DNA from: Folioceros fuciformis
Lineage: Eukaryota > Anthocerotophyta > Anthocerotopsida > Anthocerotales
Assembly (NCBI GenBank): GCA_049999805.1
Contig: JBNGIO010005625.1
Span: forward strand, 1-37,036
Direction: 5' to 3'
DNA length: 37,036 bases
The translations under genes and the position numbers were made by a program. Below, piece after piece: positions 23,863 through 33,535 of this stretch. The notes under the pieces were generated by a model. That model worked only from the letters and a program-made list of their open reading frames with translations. It had not been told where the DNA came from and made no database searches. Every line of letters begins with the position of its first letter. Within the stretch, counting starts at the first letter, position 1.

Positions 23863-25278
23863 ATGCCCTCCTCGCAAAAGTCTTTGGGCGCGTTGGCTTC
23901 ACAATTCAAACGTTCTTACTTCCGATCCATGGAGAAACCGTACTTGTTGCTGTACATGCTGAGCGGAAGCTCTCACGATCTGTTTGCGGCATCAGAACCG
24001 GACGTGATGGATTGCCATCTGTGGGGAGATCTCCCGGGTGAGCTCCTCTGCAAAGTGCTGCAGATGCTGCCTGCCGCGAGCCAGTTGAGGTTTCGTGCCG
24101 TCTGCAAGGCATGGAATTGGCTGCTCTCGTCTCAGGGGTTCCGCGCCGCGAGTGTGAGTCTAGGCTGTGACAGGGCGTTTTTCACGCATTCCGAGAAGTC
24201 TCTGTTGTGCGTGTTTCAGATCAAGCCAGGGCATTATGAATGGGGAGAGCAGCATTCCTCCACCTCCCCTCACAGAAGCCCATTCTGCACGTCGCAGTAC
24301 ACGGTGTACCAGGTGGACCTGTCCTTCCTCCCGGCCTTAGGGATTCCTCCTCGCCTGAATTGCGAGCAGGTGTGCGGCAGGGCGAGGTGGAAGCGGTTTG
24401 TAGTGGCGAAGCGGGGCCTTGTATGCATCCGGGGCTGCGAGAGAGACATGGACGGCGGGATCCGCAGGTGTGCAATGTGCGTGCTGAATCCGCTCACCAA
24501 GGAGTGCAAGGAGCTTCCGGATTTGGATCTCCAGCCGGAGTTGCCGTGGGCCTTGGAGATGGAGGTGGACCCCGGGCCTGGGCCCGGCGCTGGATTTAGG
24601 GTGTATGTGGTTTGTAACACGGAGGAGAACAGTTTCTACCACTTCTGGGTGGTGTGTGTATACTCGTCGGTTACGGATTGCTGGAGTATCACGCACTGTC
24701 AGCCGATTCCGGCAGACACGCACAGGCAAAATCCCAGGTTTGACTGCGTGGTGAGCAACGGGGTGTTGTATAGGTACGGGTCTGGGAATCTGCTTCGGTA
24801 CAGCATGGATGAGCACCCGTTTGAGTGGCATGTTGGGGCTGCTGTCCCTGCTGTGAATCAGTTGGACAGTCAGTTTTACCTGGTGGAGCATTATGGAAGT
24901 GTGCTATTTGTAGGGCAGGTGTGGCATAGTGATTATCAGACGTATGCGCTGTGGAAGTTAGAAGTCGGCAGCATGGTGTGGGTTCAGATTTCTGTTCTGC
25001 CCAAAGAGATGATGGATAGGGTGGGTGGATGTCACAGGGAGGAGGAGCAGTGGAAGTCTTGCAAATTTTTAGACAACGTAATGGTTGCAGGCGACTTTGT
25101 TTTTCTGGTTCTTCGTGTTGAGTATTCCAAGTTGAGGGCCCATTTGGTTGCTTGCAACCTTTCGCAAGGAAATTGGCAGGTTTTTTTGCGTAATGAGCCT
25201 TCGTACCCATTTTTCGTTGATTCGTATGGCTTCCTGGAACCGATGCCAAGTTTTCATGTGCTGTGCTCTGGAACGTGA
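23863..25278 (+). CDS. F-box protein, single exon
   Basis: Putative substrate receptor of an SCF ubiquitin ligase. The 471-aa product has an F-box near residues 53-95 (LWGDLPGELLCKVLQMLPAA, then FRAVCKAWNWLL), the surface that binds SKP1. The C-terminal part is rich in Trp, Gly and paired strand-like segments (WVVCVYSSVTDCWSITH, YALWKLEVGSMVWVQISVLP), resembling the degenerate kelch or F-box-associated propellers of plant F-box proteins, but I see no clean kelch signature. Intronless coding is common in this large family. In-frame ATGs at 23929 and 24007 are alternative starts; the last sits directly before the F-box. The target is unknown. Confidence 0.85.
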   Translation: MPSSQKSLGALASQFKRSYFRSMEKPYLLLYMLSGSSHDLFAASEPDVMDCHLWGDLPGELLCKVLQMLPAASQLRFRAVCKAWNWLLSSQGFRAASVSLGCDRAFFTHSEKSLLCVFQIKPGHYEWGEQHSSTSPHRSPFCTSQYTVYQVDLSFLPALGIPPRLNCEQVCGRARWKRFVVAKRGLVCIRGCERDMDGGIRRCAMCVLNPLTKECKELPDLDLQPELPWALEMEVDPGPGPGAGFRVYVVCNTEENSFYHFWVVCVYSSVTDCWSITHCQPIPADTHRQNPRFDCVVSNGVLYRYGSGNLLRYSMDEHPFEWHVGAAVPAVNQLDSQFYLVEHYGSVLFVGQVWHSDYQTYALWKLEVGSMVWVQISVLPKEMMDRVGGCHREEEQWKSCKFLDNVMVAGDFVFLVLRVEYSKLRAHLVACNLSQGNWQVFLRNEPSYPFFVDSYGFLEPMPSFHVLCSGT

Positions 25279-25486
25279 GATTAAGGATGCACTGATGAGC
25301 CACGCTTTGACCACACAACATCACACTGGATTTTCGATTGGAGATTGTTTGCCTGTATACAAAAGATGGAAGCTTGTAGCGGGTTGAATGTCGAAGGAAC
25401 AATTCATGGTCACTCGATTTTTTGAACACACACAGCAGAAAGGCCAGTTTCTGATCTGGGCAGATGGAGCTTCCAGGACCCTAAGC

Positions 25487-26238
25487 CTAGTCATCGTCGT
25501 TGTTGAAGATGGCGTCAAAAACGATGGTGAGAGCAACCGCAAACGCGGTATCCACATGAGGTTCGACCGTCAAGGAATAATGGTCCTCGCCGGTGAAAAA
25601 CTTGGTAGCGTCGTGGAAGGCGCCTTTTCGTTGAACAGTTGCCACAGTATCCTCTCCATGGAGGACCTGGAAGTTCTTTGCCCGAAAGTCCCCACGCACG
25701 TTGAGGTAAGGCTCCGTTCCGAACTCGTGGATGATGACATCTGCGTGAGCCTTGAGTGCCAGGATCTTGTCCCTGACGCTGGCTAGCAGGGTCTCACCAT
25801 CTGCAGCGTATATGTGCCAGGTTCCATGCAACGAAACTGTCTTCTTGCTGATGACGGCAATTGCCTCACCGTTCCTGTCGTACAACGTCTTTTTCTGCAG
25901 AAGCCAGACAGGAGGATCAGTCCACAGGCTTGCAACAACCCAGAACTTTGAGGCCACATCTGCACAAGGATGAAGTGTGCGCACCTCGTGGAAAGAGAAG
26001 GTTTTTCCCTCCAGCTTGAATGCATCCTGTCCCTCGGCATCTTTGATTGTGAAAGAGTCTGCCAGGCTGAACACCTGAAAGTCTCACATTCATCACAGCA
26101 ACTTCAAGCTCGTTCGTACAATGCAGGTATTAACATCAAGATTCATGAAGGAGGCGCACTACGAACCTTCTCCTGGAGCTGAAATACAGTCTCACAGGGT
26201 TCCACATAAGCTGGGGAGATCACCACCAAGGGAGCCAT
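25487..26238 (-). CDS. LURP-one-related (LOR/DUF567) protein, copy 1, 3 exons
   Basis: LOR family protein with a Tubby-like 12-strand beta-barrel around a hydrophobic helix; relatives include Arabidopsis LURP1, tied to oomycete defence, but most members have no proven function. Exons (minus): 26238-26167, 26074-25985, 25894-25487; 189 aa. Visible features: MAPLVVISPAYVEPCETVF, SFTIKDAEGQDAFKLEGKTF, YDRNGEAIAVISKKTVSLHG (the family's first hairpins), DFRAKNFQVLHG, and the C-terminal buried segment NVDTAFAVALTIVFD-like (here HVDTAFAVALTIVFDAIF). All introns are phase 0. It is a tandem paralogue of the next gene upstream, sharing its exon layout. Confidence 0.92.
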
Positions 26239-26916
26239 GTTTTTGTGCAAGACTGGGCCTGCTCAAAGCTCTCCAAAGACCTGAAGCAGCTTCCTCTTCC
26301 TCTTGCTGACCCTGCTCCTCGCTGCTGCTGCTGGAAAGGGGAGCACCGCCTTTAACAGCAGTGTGGGTAGGAGGATGACGAACACGCAAGCACGAATCAC
26401 TGGATATTCGCAGTCGGTTGTGCACCCATGTTCAGACTATTTTAGTAATGCTAAACTGTAGGCGAGTGAGGCTGATAGGCAGGATCTGCAGTGGTGACCT
26501 TCTCTGTTACGACCAGATTGGCCTGTTATAACTCACCTTAACAGGAATGGAAGGTTTCAACATGTTCTTGTGTTTGTTCTTTCTCGATCCGGCTTATTTG
26601 AAGTCTGACTCTATCCACTCAGCATATCCGAAGAACAAACACAAATCCGATGGGCATGGTACTTATTGCATCCAATGAACGAAGATGTAGTACAAACTAG
26701 TACAGACTTCGATGCCACCGACACTGCTTTCTCTCGGGGCAGGGGACAGCAATGGCTCGCTGCACAGTGTGACACAGCCCGAGGCAGAAGCAGCAGCGCA
26801 GTCTATGAGTGTATTGTACATGCAGAGGGGAGAGGGAGGTTGCATATGTACATCTGCGCATATTCACAGAGCCAGAATATAACTCTGACAACGAGTAGCC
26901 TAGCGTAACACATATC
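26239..26916. other. Spacer between the two LOR genes
   Basis: Upstream region of LOR copy 1 and downstream region of LOR copy 2. A short CTC/CTG-rich run lies near 26290-26340. No coding region is recognisable. Confidence 0.6.
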
Positions 26917-27671
26917 CTACGAGTTGTCAGAGTTGAACATCGCGTCTAAGGTCACCGCCAGAGCTACAGCGAATGCTTGGTCTACGTTTGGTTTCACGTA
27001 CAGGCTATATCTGTCATTGCCAGTGAGGAGCTTGACGGCGTCCTTGAAGATGCTCTTCCGCTCAACACTTGCTACGATTGTGTCTCCTCGAAGGATCTTG
27101 AAATTCTTCGCTAGGAAGTCTCCTTTCACATTCAGGTAGGGGTCCTCTCCAAACTGGTGGACGATCACGGTTGCATGAGACTTGAGAGTGAGCAGCTTCG
27201 CTTTAACGCTGGCGAGCAGATTGCGGCCATCTCCCGAGTAGATTTCCCAGGTCCCGTGGAGCGAAATCAGCTTCCTCTTCAGCACCGCCACAGGATGCCC
27301 ATACCTGTCAACCAGAGTCTTGGTCTGCAGGCAACACAAGGCCAACCAGGGAGCATATTCAGCACACCCTTGTGTGACATTCTAACGACGCTCCCGTTCC
27401 GCATTTGAACAGAAAGAGATCATCACAGATGCTCACATCGTGCAAGGAGACAACGTGGCCTTNNNNNNNNNNNNNNNNNNNNNNNNNNNNNNNNNNNNNN
27501 NNNNNNNNNNNNNNNNNNNNNNNNNNNNNNNNNNNNNNNNNNNNNNNNNNNNNNNNNNNNNNTCGCAGACCTAAAAAAGGTAACTGCGCGCACCTTCTCT
27601 TGCAGAGCGTAGGCGGTCTCAAAAGGAGCAACATATGCCGGAGAGACGACAACCAGAGGTGTTCCAGCCAT
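26917..27671 (-). CDS. LURP-one-related (LOR/DUF567) protein, copy 2, interrupted by gap
   Basis: Second LOR gene. Exon 1 is 27671-27594 (MAGTPLVVVSPAYVAPFETA), exon 2 is mostly hidden in the gap with only 27462-27437 visible (coding GHVVSLHD before a GTGAGC donor), and exon 3 is 27324-26917. Exon 3 has exactly the same length (408 bp, 136 codons with stop) as in copy 1 and matches it closely: TKTLVDRYGHPVAVLKRKLI, LHGTWEIYSGDGRNLLASVK, PNVDQAFAVALAVTLDAMF. By comparison with copy 1, about 64 bp of exon 2 plus the end of intron 1 should lie in the gap. Not a pseudogene on visible evidence; completeness is unproven because of the gap. Confidence 0.88.
27463..27562. other. Assembly gap (100 N) inside LOR copy 2
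   Basis: Exactly 100 N. The flanks share no overlap, and about 64 bp of exon 2 should be missing, so here the gap does hide real sequence. Confidence 0.95.
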
Positions 27672-28377
27672 GTCTAAGACTGTCCACCCTTTTTCTCGTG
27701 GAGTAGTTGCTTCCGCAGCAAAATCCCGACGCTAAGAAATGGCAGCACCTCAAACGCGCGAGCTCCTGTTCCGTGCCGTGCTCTCTTCCCCTCCTGTGCC
27801 TCCTATGCTTGTGCTGCGCGGGCCTAACGACGGCGATAGAAGTCCGAACGTGAAGCAGCTCCGGAAGGCTGCAGTTCCAGGATTTCCAAACTCGGTGGCA
27901 CCTGCACGGAGTCCGTCATCGTGGCAAGTAAGGAAAATTCCAGGAAACCACATGCACATGTCGTCTTGCTGAAGTCAGGAGCCAAACCTGGAGGTCGCAC
28001 TGTACCCTACACGGTGTGGCCACTCGTAAGACGGGCATGGCTCCATTCTCCGAACTTGATGACGCGGTAGACGATAAATTCCTCGGAAGCGCAAAAGTTT
28101 CTTGCTCATGTCAGCATCGGAAAGTAAAGTCCAGGGTTCACTTTGACGACACTTCGCGTCGGCGTTGGGCCCCAGTTCACCGAAGAAAAGCCTGTGGGGG
28201 ATGTGAGGATTGCCTCGAGAAATTTGTAGCCTCTGAGGAAGGTAGGGTCGGGTCGGTAGTAACAAATGTTTGTGTCCGCGGACGACGTTGACTGCCCCAA
28301 TTCACCACGGATCTCAGATTGGAGGGACTATACGAACACACTCATTGTTGATTACCAAAATTAGAGATCGTGTATGT
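27672..28377. other. Upstream region of LOR copy 2; possible unrecognised exons
   Basis: Contains the LOR copy 2 promoter. Open frames at 27739-27972 and 28016-28291 (+) are weak candidates for exons of an unknown gene; see the separate entry. Otherwise nothing is recognisable. Confidence 0.4.
27739..27927 (+). CDS. Possible first exon of an unrecognised gene (weak)
   Basis: ATG frame of 63 codons ending at a good donor (CAA then GTAAGG). The peptide is rich in Ala, Pro, Ser and Arg (MAAPQTRELLFRAVLSSPPV and on), like a plastid or mitochondrial transit peptide. I could not find a convincing next exon: a short frame from 27978 to a GTAAGA donor at 28026, or the frame at 28037-28291, are possibilities. 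No family is recognised. It starts only 67 bp from the LOR copy 2 start on the other strand, which argues for caution. Confidence 0.2.
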
Positions 28378-28458
28378 CGCAGCCAAAGAGATTCGACCTG
28401 TTGCGGGCGAACCCATGTACTTAGTAGGCACACGCCTTAACCATTCGGCCAAAGCTGC
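28378..28458 (-). pseudogene. Degenerate tRNA-Ser-like sequence (anticodon ACU)
   Basis: Reads GCAGCTTTGGCCGAATGGTT then AAGGCG on minus, matching plant tRNA-Ser(GCU) through the D arm and anticodon arm (GTGCCTACTAAGTACAT). The anticodon position is ACT where the normal gene has GCT. The acceptor GCAGC/GCTGC pairs, but the T stem has a C-C mismatch and the T loop reads GTCGAAT instead of TTCGAAT, damaging the Pol III B box. A TTTT lies shortly downstream. A pseudogene is likelier than a working tRNA. Confidence 0.7.
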
Positions 28459-28938
28459 TTCTTCGTCCTTACCATGAAATTTAAAATTATATCACAATAA
28501 TATTTTTATGCACATAATATTCTACACATAGATCTATGCTGTAGACATGGAGACACACGCCGTGGAATACACACACTCCTTTGCTCTGCAGCGAATGTAT
28601 GTAGGGTGTTTCCAATCTAGAAGTTGTTAGAGTTGGCTAGGAGTAGTGATATCCTTTCTGGGTCGAGCTGCATGTGCTTTCTCATGTCAGTTGATCACTT
28701 ATTCTAACAAGGTAGACGCCTGACTATGCCCCTGTCATTCACACCTATAGATTGACCCCGTCTGCCAAGCTGACGCGTTCTGCCAGACCAGAAGGGCTGA
28801 CTCAGGCAGGAGAAGGGAGCAATCAGTGGAGGTGACACGATTTGGCACACAGTCTACCACCAAAATCTACCAACTTGCAAGTTACGTAATAGTACATCGT
28901 GGAGGCGTTGGGCTGGGCTGGGCCCGGCGGTGAGATCA
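28459..28938. other. Intergenic region between tRNA-Ser-like sequence and Gnk2 gene
   Basis: The first 80 bp are AT-rich (AAATTTAAAATTATAT and similar). No coding region or repeat is recognisable. Confidence 0.6.
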
Positions 28939-29346
28939 TCAGAACTTGTACGCTTCGTAGTGCATGAAGCAGCTGGCCAACTGCACCTTGGCGCCCACGG
29001 CACGAGAGCAGAAGTCCCAGATATGCACTTTCAAATAGCCTAAGCAATCGCTGCACTCCTCTACTTGTAGATCGGCGTTGCAGATGGCCTCACCGTACGC
29101 AGACGTGCCTCCGTCTGTGCGGTGTGTCTTGTAGTCGTATTGACTGAAGGGAGTTACCCTCTCCATTTCGTCAAGAATCACCCGCAAGTTCGTTTCGAAG
29201 GAAGTGTTTGGCGGAATTGTTTTTGTGTTGCACACGCTGGAGATGAAGCCCAAATTGACACACATCACTCCAGATGCCATGACCAACATAAGTAGACAGG
29301 AAATTCCATGAGGGAGAAAGGAACGATTCAGCTGTCCCGTCACCAT
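28939..29346 (-). CDS. Small secreted Gnk2-domain (DUF26) protein, single exon
   Basis: Single Gnk2-homologous (stress-antifung) domain, as in ginkbilobin-2, an antifungal mannose-binding seed protein, and in cysteine-rich receptor-like kinases. The 135-aa product starts with a signal peptide (FLPHGISCLLMLVMASGVMC), then CNTKT, NTSFETNLRVILDEMERVTP, and the hallmark C-x8-C-x2-C motif CNADLQVEECSDC. A final Cys sits in ASCFMHYEAYKF at the stop. There is no kinase or transmembrane segment after the domain, so it is a secreted single-domain form. The start at 29346 is the first ATG before the signal peptide. Antifungal action is inferred from the family only. Confidence 0.9.
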   Translation of the reverse strand: MVTGQLNRSFLPHGISCLLMLVMASGVMCVNLGFISSVCNTKTIPPNTSFETNLRVILDEMERVTPFSQYDYKTHRTDGGTSAYGEAICNADLQVEECSDCLGYLKVHIWDFCSRAVGAKVQLASCFMHYEAYKF

Positions 29347-29799
29347 GACGACAGACAACTTTGCTTTGGTACAGAATCGGACTCAGACAGCGTTCATGTA
29401 TCAACAATGCTCCTCCGTTGAAAGCTTTAAGCAAGTAGACAAGTCGGTGGCTGGTGAACCTACCCGCCGCGGTTGTTATGACTGAGTCTCGTGAAAACTG
29501 TAGACTACATAGAGGATTGGTTACAGGGGGAGAACGTACTTGCAAACGTCATCTGCCTGCGAAGATTGCGTATGTCCGCTTTTCTACTAGAGTGGGTGAC
29601 TTCTATCTACAGTGATGCACAGTGCCTTCAACCTGAATCTCTCATCTTGAGTGGAGACCCTACGGTCTAGGCTCCCCAGTCGGATGAATCTAGATTGGTA
29701 CGGTTCGTCTCCACCAAGAATACTTTGTTACAATGCTTCTCTTGCCTGCTTTAATCCAGGTCAGGCTCGAGAAAGCTCGATGAGTAAATTATGTACAAA
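29347..29799. other. Intergenic region between Gnk2 gene and Di19 gene
   Basis: Upstream region of the Gnk2 gene and 3' flank of Di19, both on minus. No coding region or repeat is recognisable. Confidence 0.6.
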
Positions 29800-30716
29800 T
29801 CAGCTATCTTTCAACAGAGTGGAGAGCATAAGTTGTTGTACGAATTTGGAGCGTAGCTGTGATTGCTGCCATCTATGTTGACGCTCCTCAGTTGTCAAGG
29901 GAGTCTCCGCACTGCAGTCAACAGCCTCTTGTAAGGACTAAATAAGCTTACAAAATTGAAAACCGTAGAATCGAATGCCAAACCTGACGAGACTTACATG
30001 AAGTGCTGGACAATCACATACCTCGGTTTTTGCTGTTGCGCTGGAACTGCAGGGTTTCTCGCTGTTGTCTCTTCTACTGGAGCACTGGTTTTGAGGGTGC
30101 CCTCCGCATCAGGAATAGGAAGATTGTACACAAGGGATAATAGAAGAGGATCTGCTGTAGCAGAGATATGTGAACCAGCAAGTGACGATCCTCCCCCTAA
30201 GAGGGCATGCAAATGTGCGTCTCTAAGTTCCTTGCCAAGCAGAGAAAGGGTAGAGCTTGATGGTGCTCCAGCTTTCTTAAACCTCCTCCTTCGATGCATG
30301 TGCTAACACATAGTCAAGGATATGGACAATACGCGCTTTACAAAACCAAGAAAGGAAAACGAAAAACACTGTGAGGTGGGAACCGACGAAAAGAGGATAT
30401 CTTGAGCAGGTGGCCATGCTGAGCTGTCATGTGCCCAATCATATCCTTTCCAACCTTGGCATCACAGACGGGGCACATCTGCATGTGCTATAATGAGTTA
30501 GCCTCAAAAACAGAACTTCATCCAAAAACGTATGAAGGCAAAACTACCTACCTGATGACCCACCGCAGCCTTAGCTTCAAAGCAATGCTCGTCCTCCAGG
30601 TGAGCACAAAGGGTGGTGATGTCGAAATCATCATAACAGTAAGGGCATGAAAACTCTGGTCGCATCTCCTCGTCACCTTCTAGATCTTCGAGGCCGATAT
30701 GCCTGCTGTCGGACAT
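29800..30716 (-). CDS. DI19: Drought-induced 19 (Di19) zinc-finger protein, 4 exons
   Basis: Di19 proteins are small nuclear plant zinc-finger proteins linked to drought, salt and light responses. Exons (minus): 30716-30564, 30478-30401, 30299-30022, 29911-29800; 206 aa. Finger 1 is CPYCYDDFDITTLCAHLEDE then H; finger 2 is CPVCDAKVGKDMIGHMTAQH. Next come a basic stretch (MHRRRRFKK, likely nuclear signal), LSLLGKELRDAHLHALLGGG, DPLLLSLVYNLP and the C-terminal RSKFVQQLMLSTLLKD, as in Arabidopsis Di19. The intron 30400-30300 begins ATATCC and ends AC, with TCCTTGAC 14 bases before its end, the pattern of a U12-type AT-AC intron. The family usually has about 20 more N-terminal residues, which could sit on an unseen upstream exon: an AG acceptor precedes the ATG. 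Confidence 0.92.
30300..30400 (-). other. U12-type AT-AC intron of Di19
   Basis: On minus the intron starts ATATCCTC (U12 consensus RTATCCTT, seven of eight) and ends TTAGCAC. A branch-site match TCCTTGAC lies at 30320-30313, its branch A 14 nt before the 3' end. No GT donor near the exon end restores the frame; this pair joins LLK to MHRRRRFKK exactly as in Di19 proteins. Confidence 0.85.
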
Positions 30717-31084
30717 ACGCCTGTCTGCAAGTTGCCACCGCCGTAGTCACACACTTGATAAAGAGCTTGTCGTTACATAGGCCATCAATCAAAGGACACT
30801 CCACTTCATGGATAAGCTACATGACGGTTCACTCAAAAGATTGAAAGCTTCCAGAGATAAGAGGAGCACACGTACTCCATGATGGGTGTGGAGAAAGTAT
30901 GAATGACTTAACTGCAAAGCCCGCAAGAAAATGTATGTCAGCAAGCCGCATAGATCCTACATCGCACGGCTAGCAGTACAAGATTTGGATCTGATACAAA
31001 CCAGCATGTTGTATTGAGTCCACACCAGAAAAATCCCCCGATTTTGCCCCTCCATATGTCCTCCTGGAGTTCAATGCGTCCAAG
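30717..31084. other. Intergenic region between Di19 and the WD40 gene
   Basis: Only 370 bp separate the Di19 start from the end of the WD40 gene upstream. A frame at 31084-31010 (minus) reads LDALNSRRTYGGAKSGDFSG, resembling PLAA sequence just after its propeller, so the WD40 gene may have had or still have one more exon here. Nothing else is recognisable. Confidence 0.5.
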
Positions 31085-32994
31085 TCAGTACATTGCAAAC
31101 ACCCACTCGTACGACACAGCAGAATTGCAAATCGACGATCGAACGAAAATAACCCACGATTCGGCTTTCCGTGAACAAGGAGGTTGGTCAGGTGCCACCA
31201 CTTCGGCAAATGAAACTGAGCAGGAATCATCCAGCGTCCAGACTCTGGCGATTCCATCTGAGCATGCAGTGACTAGATCCCCATTTGGCAGATACTTGAC
31301 ATCCCATACGCATCCAGGATGTTCAATGCTTTGATGGCAAACTCCATCTGCTTGCACAACAAATTCCTCCAAACATCAGAACGGCATGGAAAAGTGCATT
31401 AGACAACTCCCGAGACAGCATTCACTTGCTGCATCACGCAATGTCCAAGCGGCGGCACAGAGCAAGGAAGGAAGACCAGCGTTCAGAGACAGGTGACAAG
31501 GCAAACCTCTCCAGATCTTCGCGGAGCTGTCTTCACTTCCAGATGCGATTTCTCCTGTGGAAAGGGCAGCAACAGCATAGACCATGGCAGAGTGACCAGC
31601 CATTTCTCGTAACACCTCTCCAGTGGTTGCCCACAATCGCACAGAACTGTTCCAGGAAAATTCCAGTAAGTATACTTGGGCAAGCAACCAGGCCAACACT
31701 GCTCCAACGATTTCTTGGCAAAAGGTCATGTTACCAGTCATGAGACGCCGACACGATCCCAACGTTTGGATCAAATGCAAGGCCCCGTACAATATCTGCA
31801 AACTACAAAAGATTGAGTAAAACGGGTCACACCCCGTGGGCAAAGCGCTTCTATTAAGAGAACTTCATTGCACATGGCCCGAATACAAGTCAAGTTCTGT
31901 GTAACAGGGACAAGATTGAGAAAGTACCTGTATGCCCCAATAATGTTCGAACACAGGTTGACCCGCACCAGACCTTGATAGTAGTATCCGATGACCCTGT
32001 CACAAACATGGAAGATACAGCCATCACGACAAGCCACCCGGATCGCTTCAACACGTACAACCAAGTGCCAACACAGATTTTTCAACCTCCTCCTCACCTG
32101 TCACAACCTCTCCAGACGGCAAAGCAAGCACAGCTTGAACAGGCTCTGAGTGCCCCTCCAAAACCTCCACGGCTACCCCCTTTCTCCACCTAAGCACGTT
32201 ACTGTTGCAAGCACACCACAAGTCACGCCAGAGCACCAGACAACCATAAACTACACCGCCATCTTTCCTACAGCACATGTCTCACCTATCCACAGAGGAT
32301 GACAACACATCACCCTTAGAGTCAATGGCAACGCTGGTGACCTGCTGCTCGTGGCCACACAATTCCCGAGACACGGAGGCCGTTTCCAGATCCCAAACCA
32401 GTACCCTTGTATCCATGCCCCCGGAGACCAGCCCACCGCTCGGGAGATCCTCATTGGGCGGCAACCACGCCACCGTGCCCACAAAACTCGTGTGCCCAGC
32501 TAGCCTTTTCTTCAGCACGTACCCTCCTTTCTCAGCCGACCAATAGCACACGGATTTATCCCGCGACGCCGACGCTATCCCAGAATCTCCACACACGCAC
32601 AGCCCTCTCACCTACACGGCACCAAACATGAAACCACCCAGCTCCCTAAGTCCACACTCAATTCGCGCACCCACATAAAGGCGTTGGGCTGCGCAGCTCT
32701 AGGGTTTAGCTCTGCATGCACCAAAGGTGTGCATAGCAAGGGGACAAGACCAGAAGAGAGCCAGCTCCATAGCAGGTCAATTCTGCGCCACCCACATTCT
32801 CCCGGCACCCGACAGCGGCATGGGCAGCCGCCGGGGTGCTAATTCCACCAAGTGCCGTGGACAGCAAGGCATCAGTCGGAACAAGCAACAGAGAAGAGAG
32901 GATTGCACCAGATGGACATGGTGGGGACGCATACATGGTCTTGGTGGCCGAGCAGCTGGCAGCGGAGCTTGTACTGAGGCGAATTCAGCTCCAT
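31085..32994 (-). CDS. WD40 protein related to PLAA/DOA1 propeller, 7 exons, C-terminal domains missing
   Basis: Matches the N-terminal WD40 propeller of phospholipase A2-activating protein (PLAA, yeast Doa1/Ufd3), a ubiquitin-binding partner of CDC48. Exons (minus): 32994-32935, 32611-32286, 32201-32098, 31996-31928, 31795-31735, 31646-31507, 31347-31085; 340 aa. Family marks: YKLRCQLLGH, RGLCVCGDSGIASASRDKSV, LAGHTSFVGTVAWLPP, LVSGGMDTRVLVWDLE, QAVLALPSGEVVTG, RLWATTGEVLREMAGHSAMV, SIEHPGCVWDVKYLPNGDLV. Normal plant PLAA continues for about 400 residues with PFU and PUL domains; these are absent, since Di19 begins about 370 bp further on. The 3' end is uncertain: read-through of exon 7 meets a stop at 31085. 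Intron 1 (323 bp) is unusually long here. A partial duplicate or a WD40-only paralogue are both possible. Confidence 0.85.
32695..32706 (-). promoter_or_regulatory. Telo-box (AAACCCTAG) in first intron of WD40 gene
   Basis: CTAGGGTTT on plus, AAACCCTAG on minus, inside intron 1 of the WD40 gene. Telo-boxes favour expression of translation and growth genes in plants and often lie in the 5' UTR or first intron. Role inferred. Confidence 0.4.
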
Positions 32995-33535
32995 GTCCAC
33001 GGCTCAGTTCCAAGCTTGTGGGTGGAGCTCAGCGATGCCGATACGTGGAGAAGGGCTCCAACAAGAATTATCTATAGCATGCAAGAAGGAGGACACAATC
33101 CTTAGCTCAGTTCCAGCTACGGAACGGGGACAACGGAACGGGTAAATGAGAGAAGCTTCACTGAAAGTCCAGGCTACATGCATGCTCTTGTCCTTTTCGT
33201 CAGCAAACTTCAGCCCCAACTTTTAGATTAGACATGAAGACAAGCAACAGAAGCACCCAGATGCCCATTGTCGGGTAGACGACGTGGAACAATCAAAGCC
33301 GTGTCATCATCGCCGACGCAGACCCCACTCTAGAAAGCCTTTCAAAAAGGCATCTATACTCACTATTCCCTACTTTTAAAGTGTGCGTATTTAGAACCTT
33401 TGTTGGTGCTCCTGTACAGCGGAGGAGGTGGCTGTTGAGACATAGAATAGGAATATTGTACACTGCTGCGAAGTTGAAGGTACTTGCCTTCAAAGGCTGG
33501 CAAACTGAGGCCCCCTGCTGCGCGTGCTGGGGGAC
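32995..33535. other. Intergenic region between WD40 gene and KNL2
   Basis: Promoter side of the WD40 gene and 3' flank of KNL2, both on minus. No coding region or repeat is recognisable. Confidence 0.6.

Noticed and set aside
24689-25429. 246-codon open frame on minus
   Set aside because: Antisense to the F-box gene, without recognisable domains.
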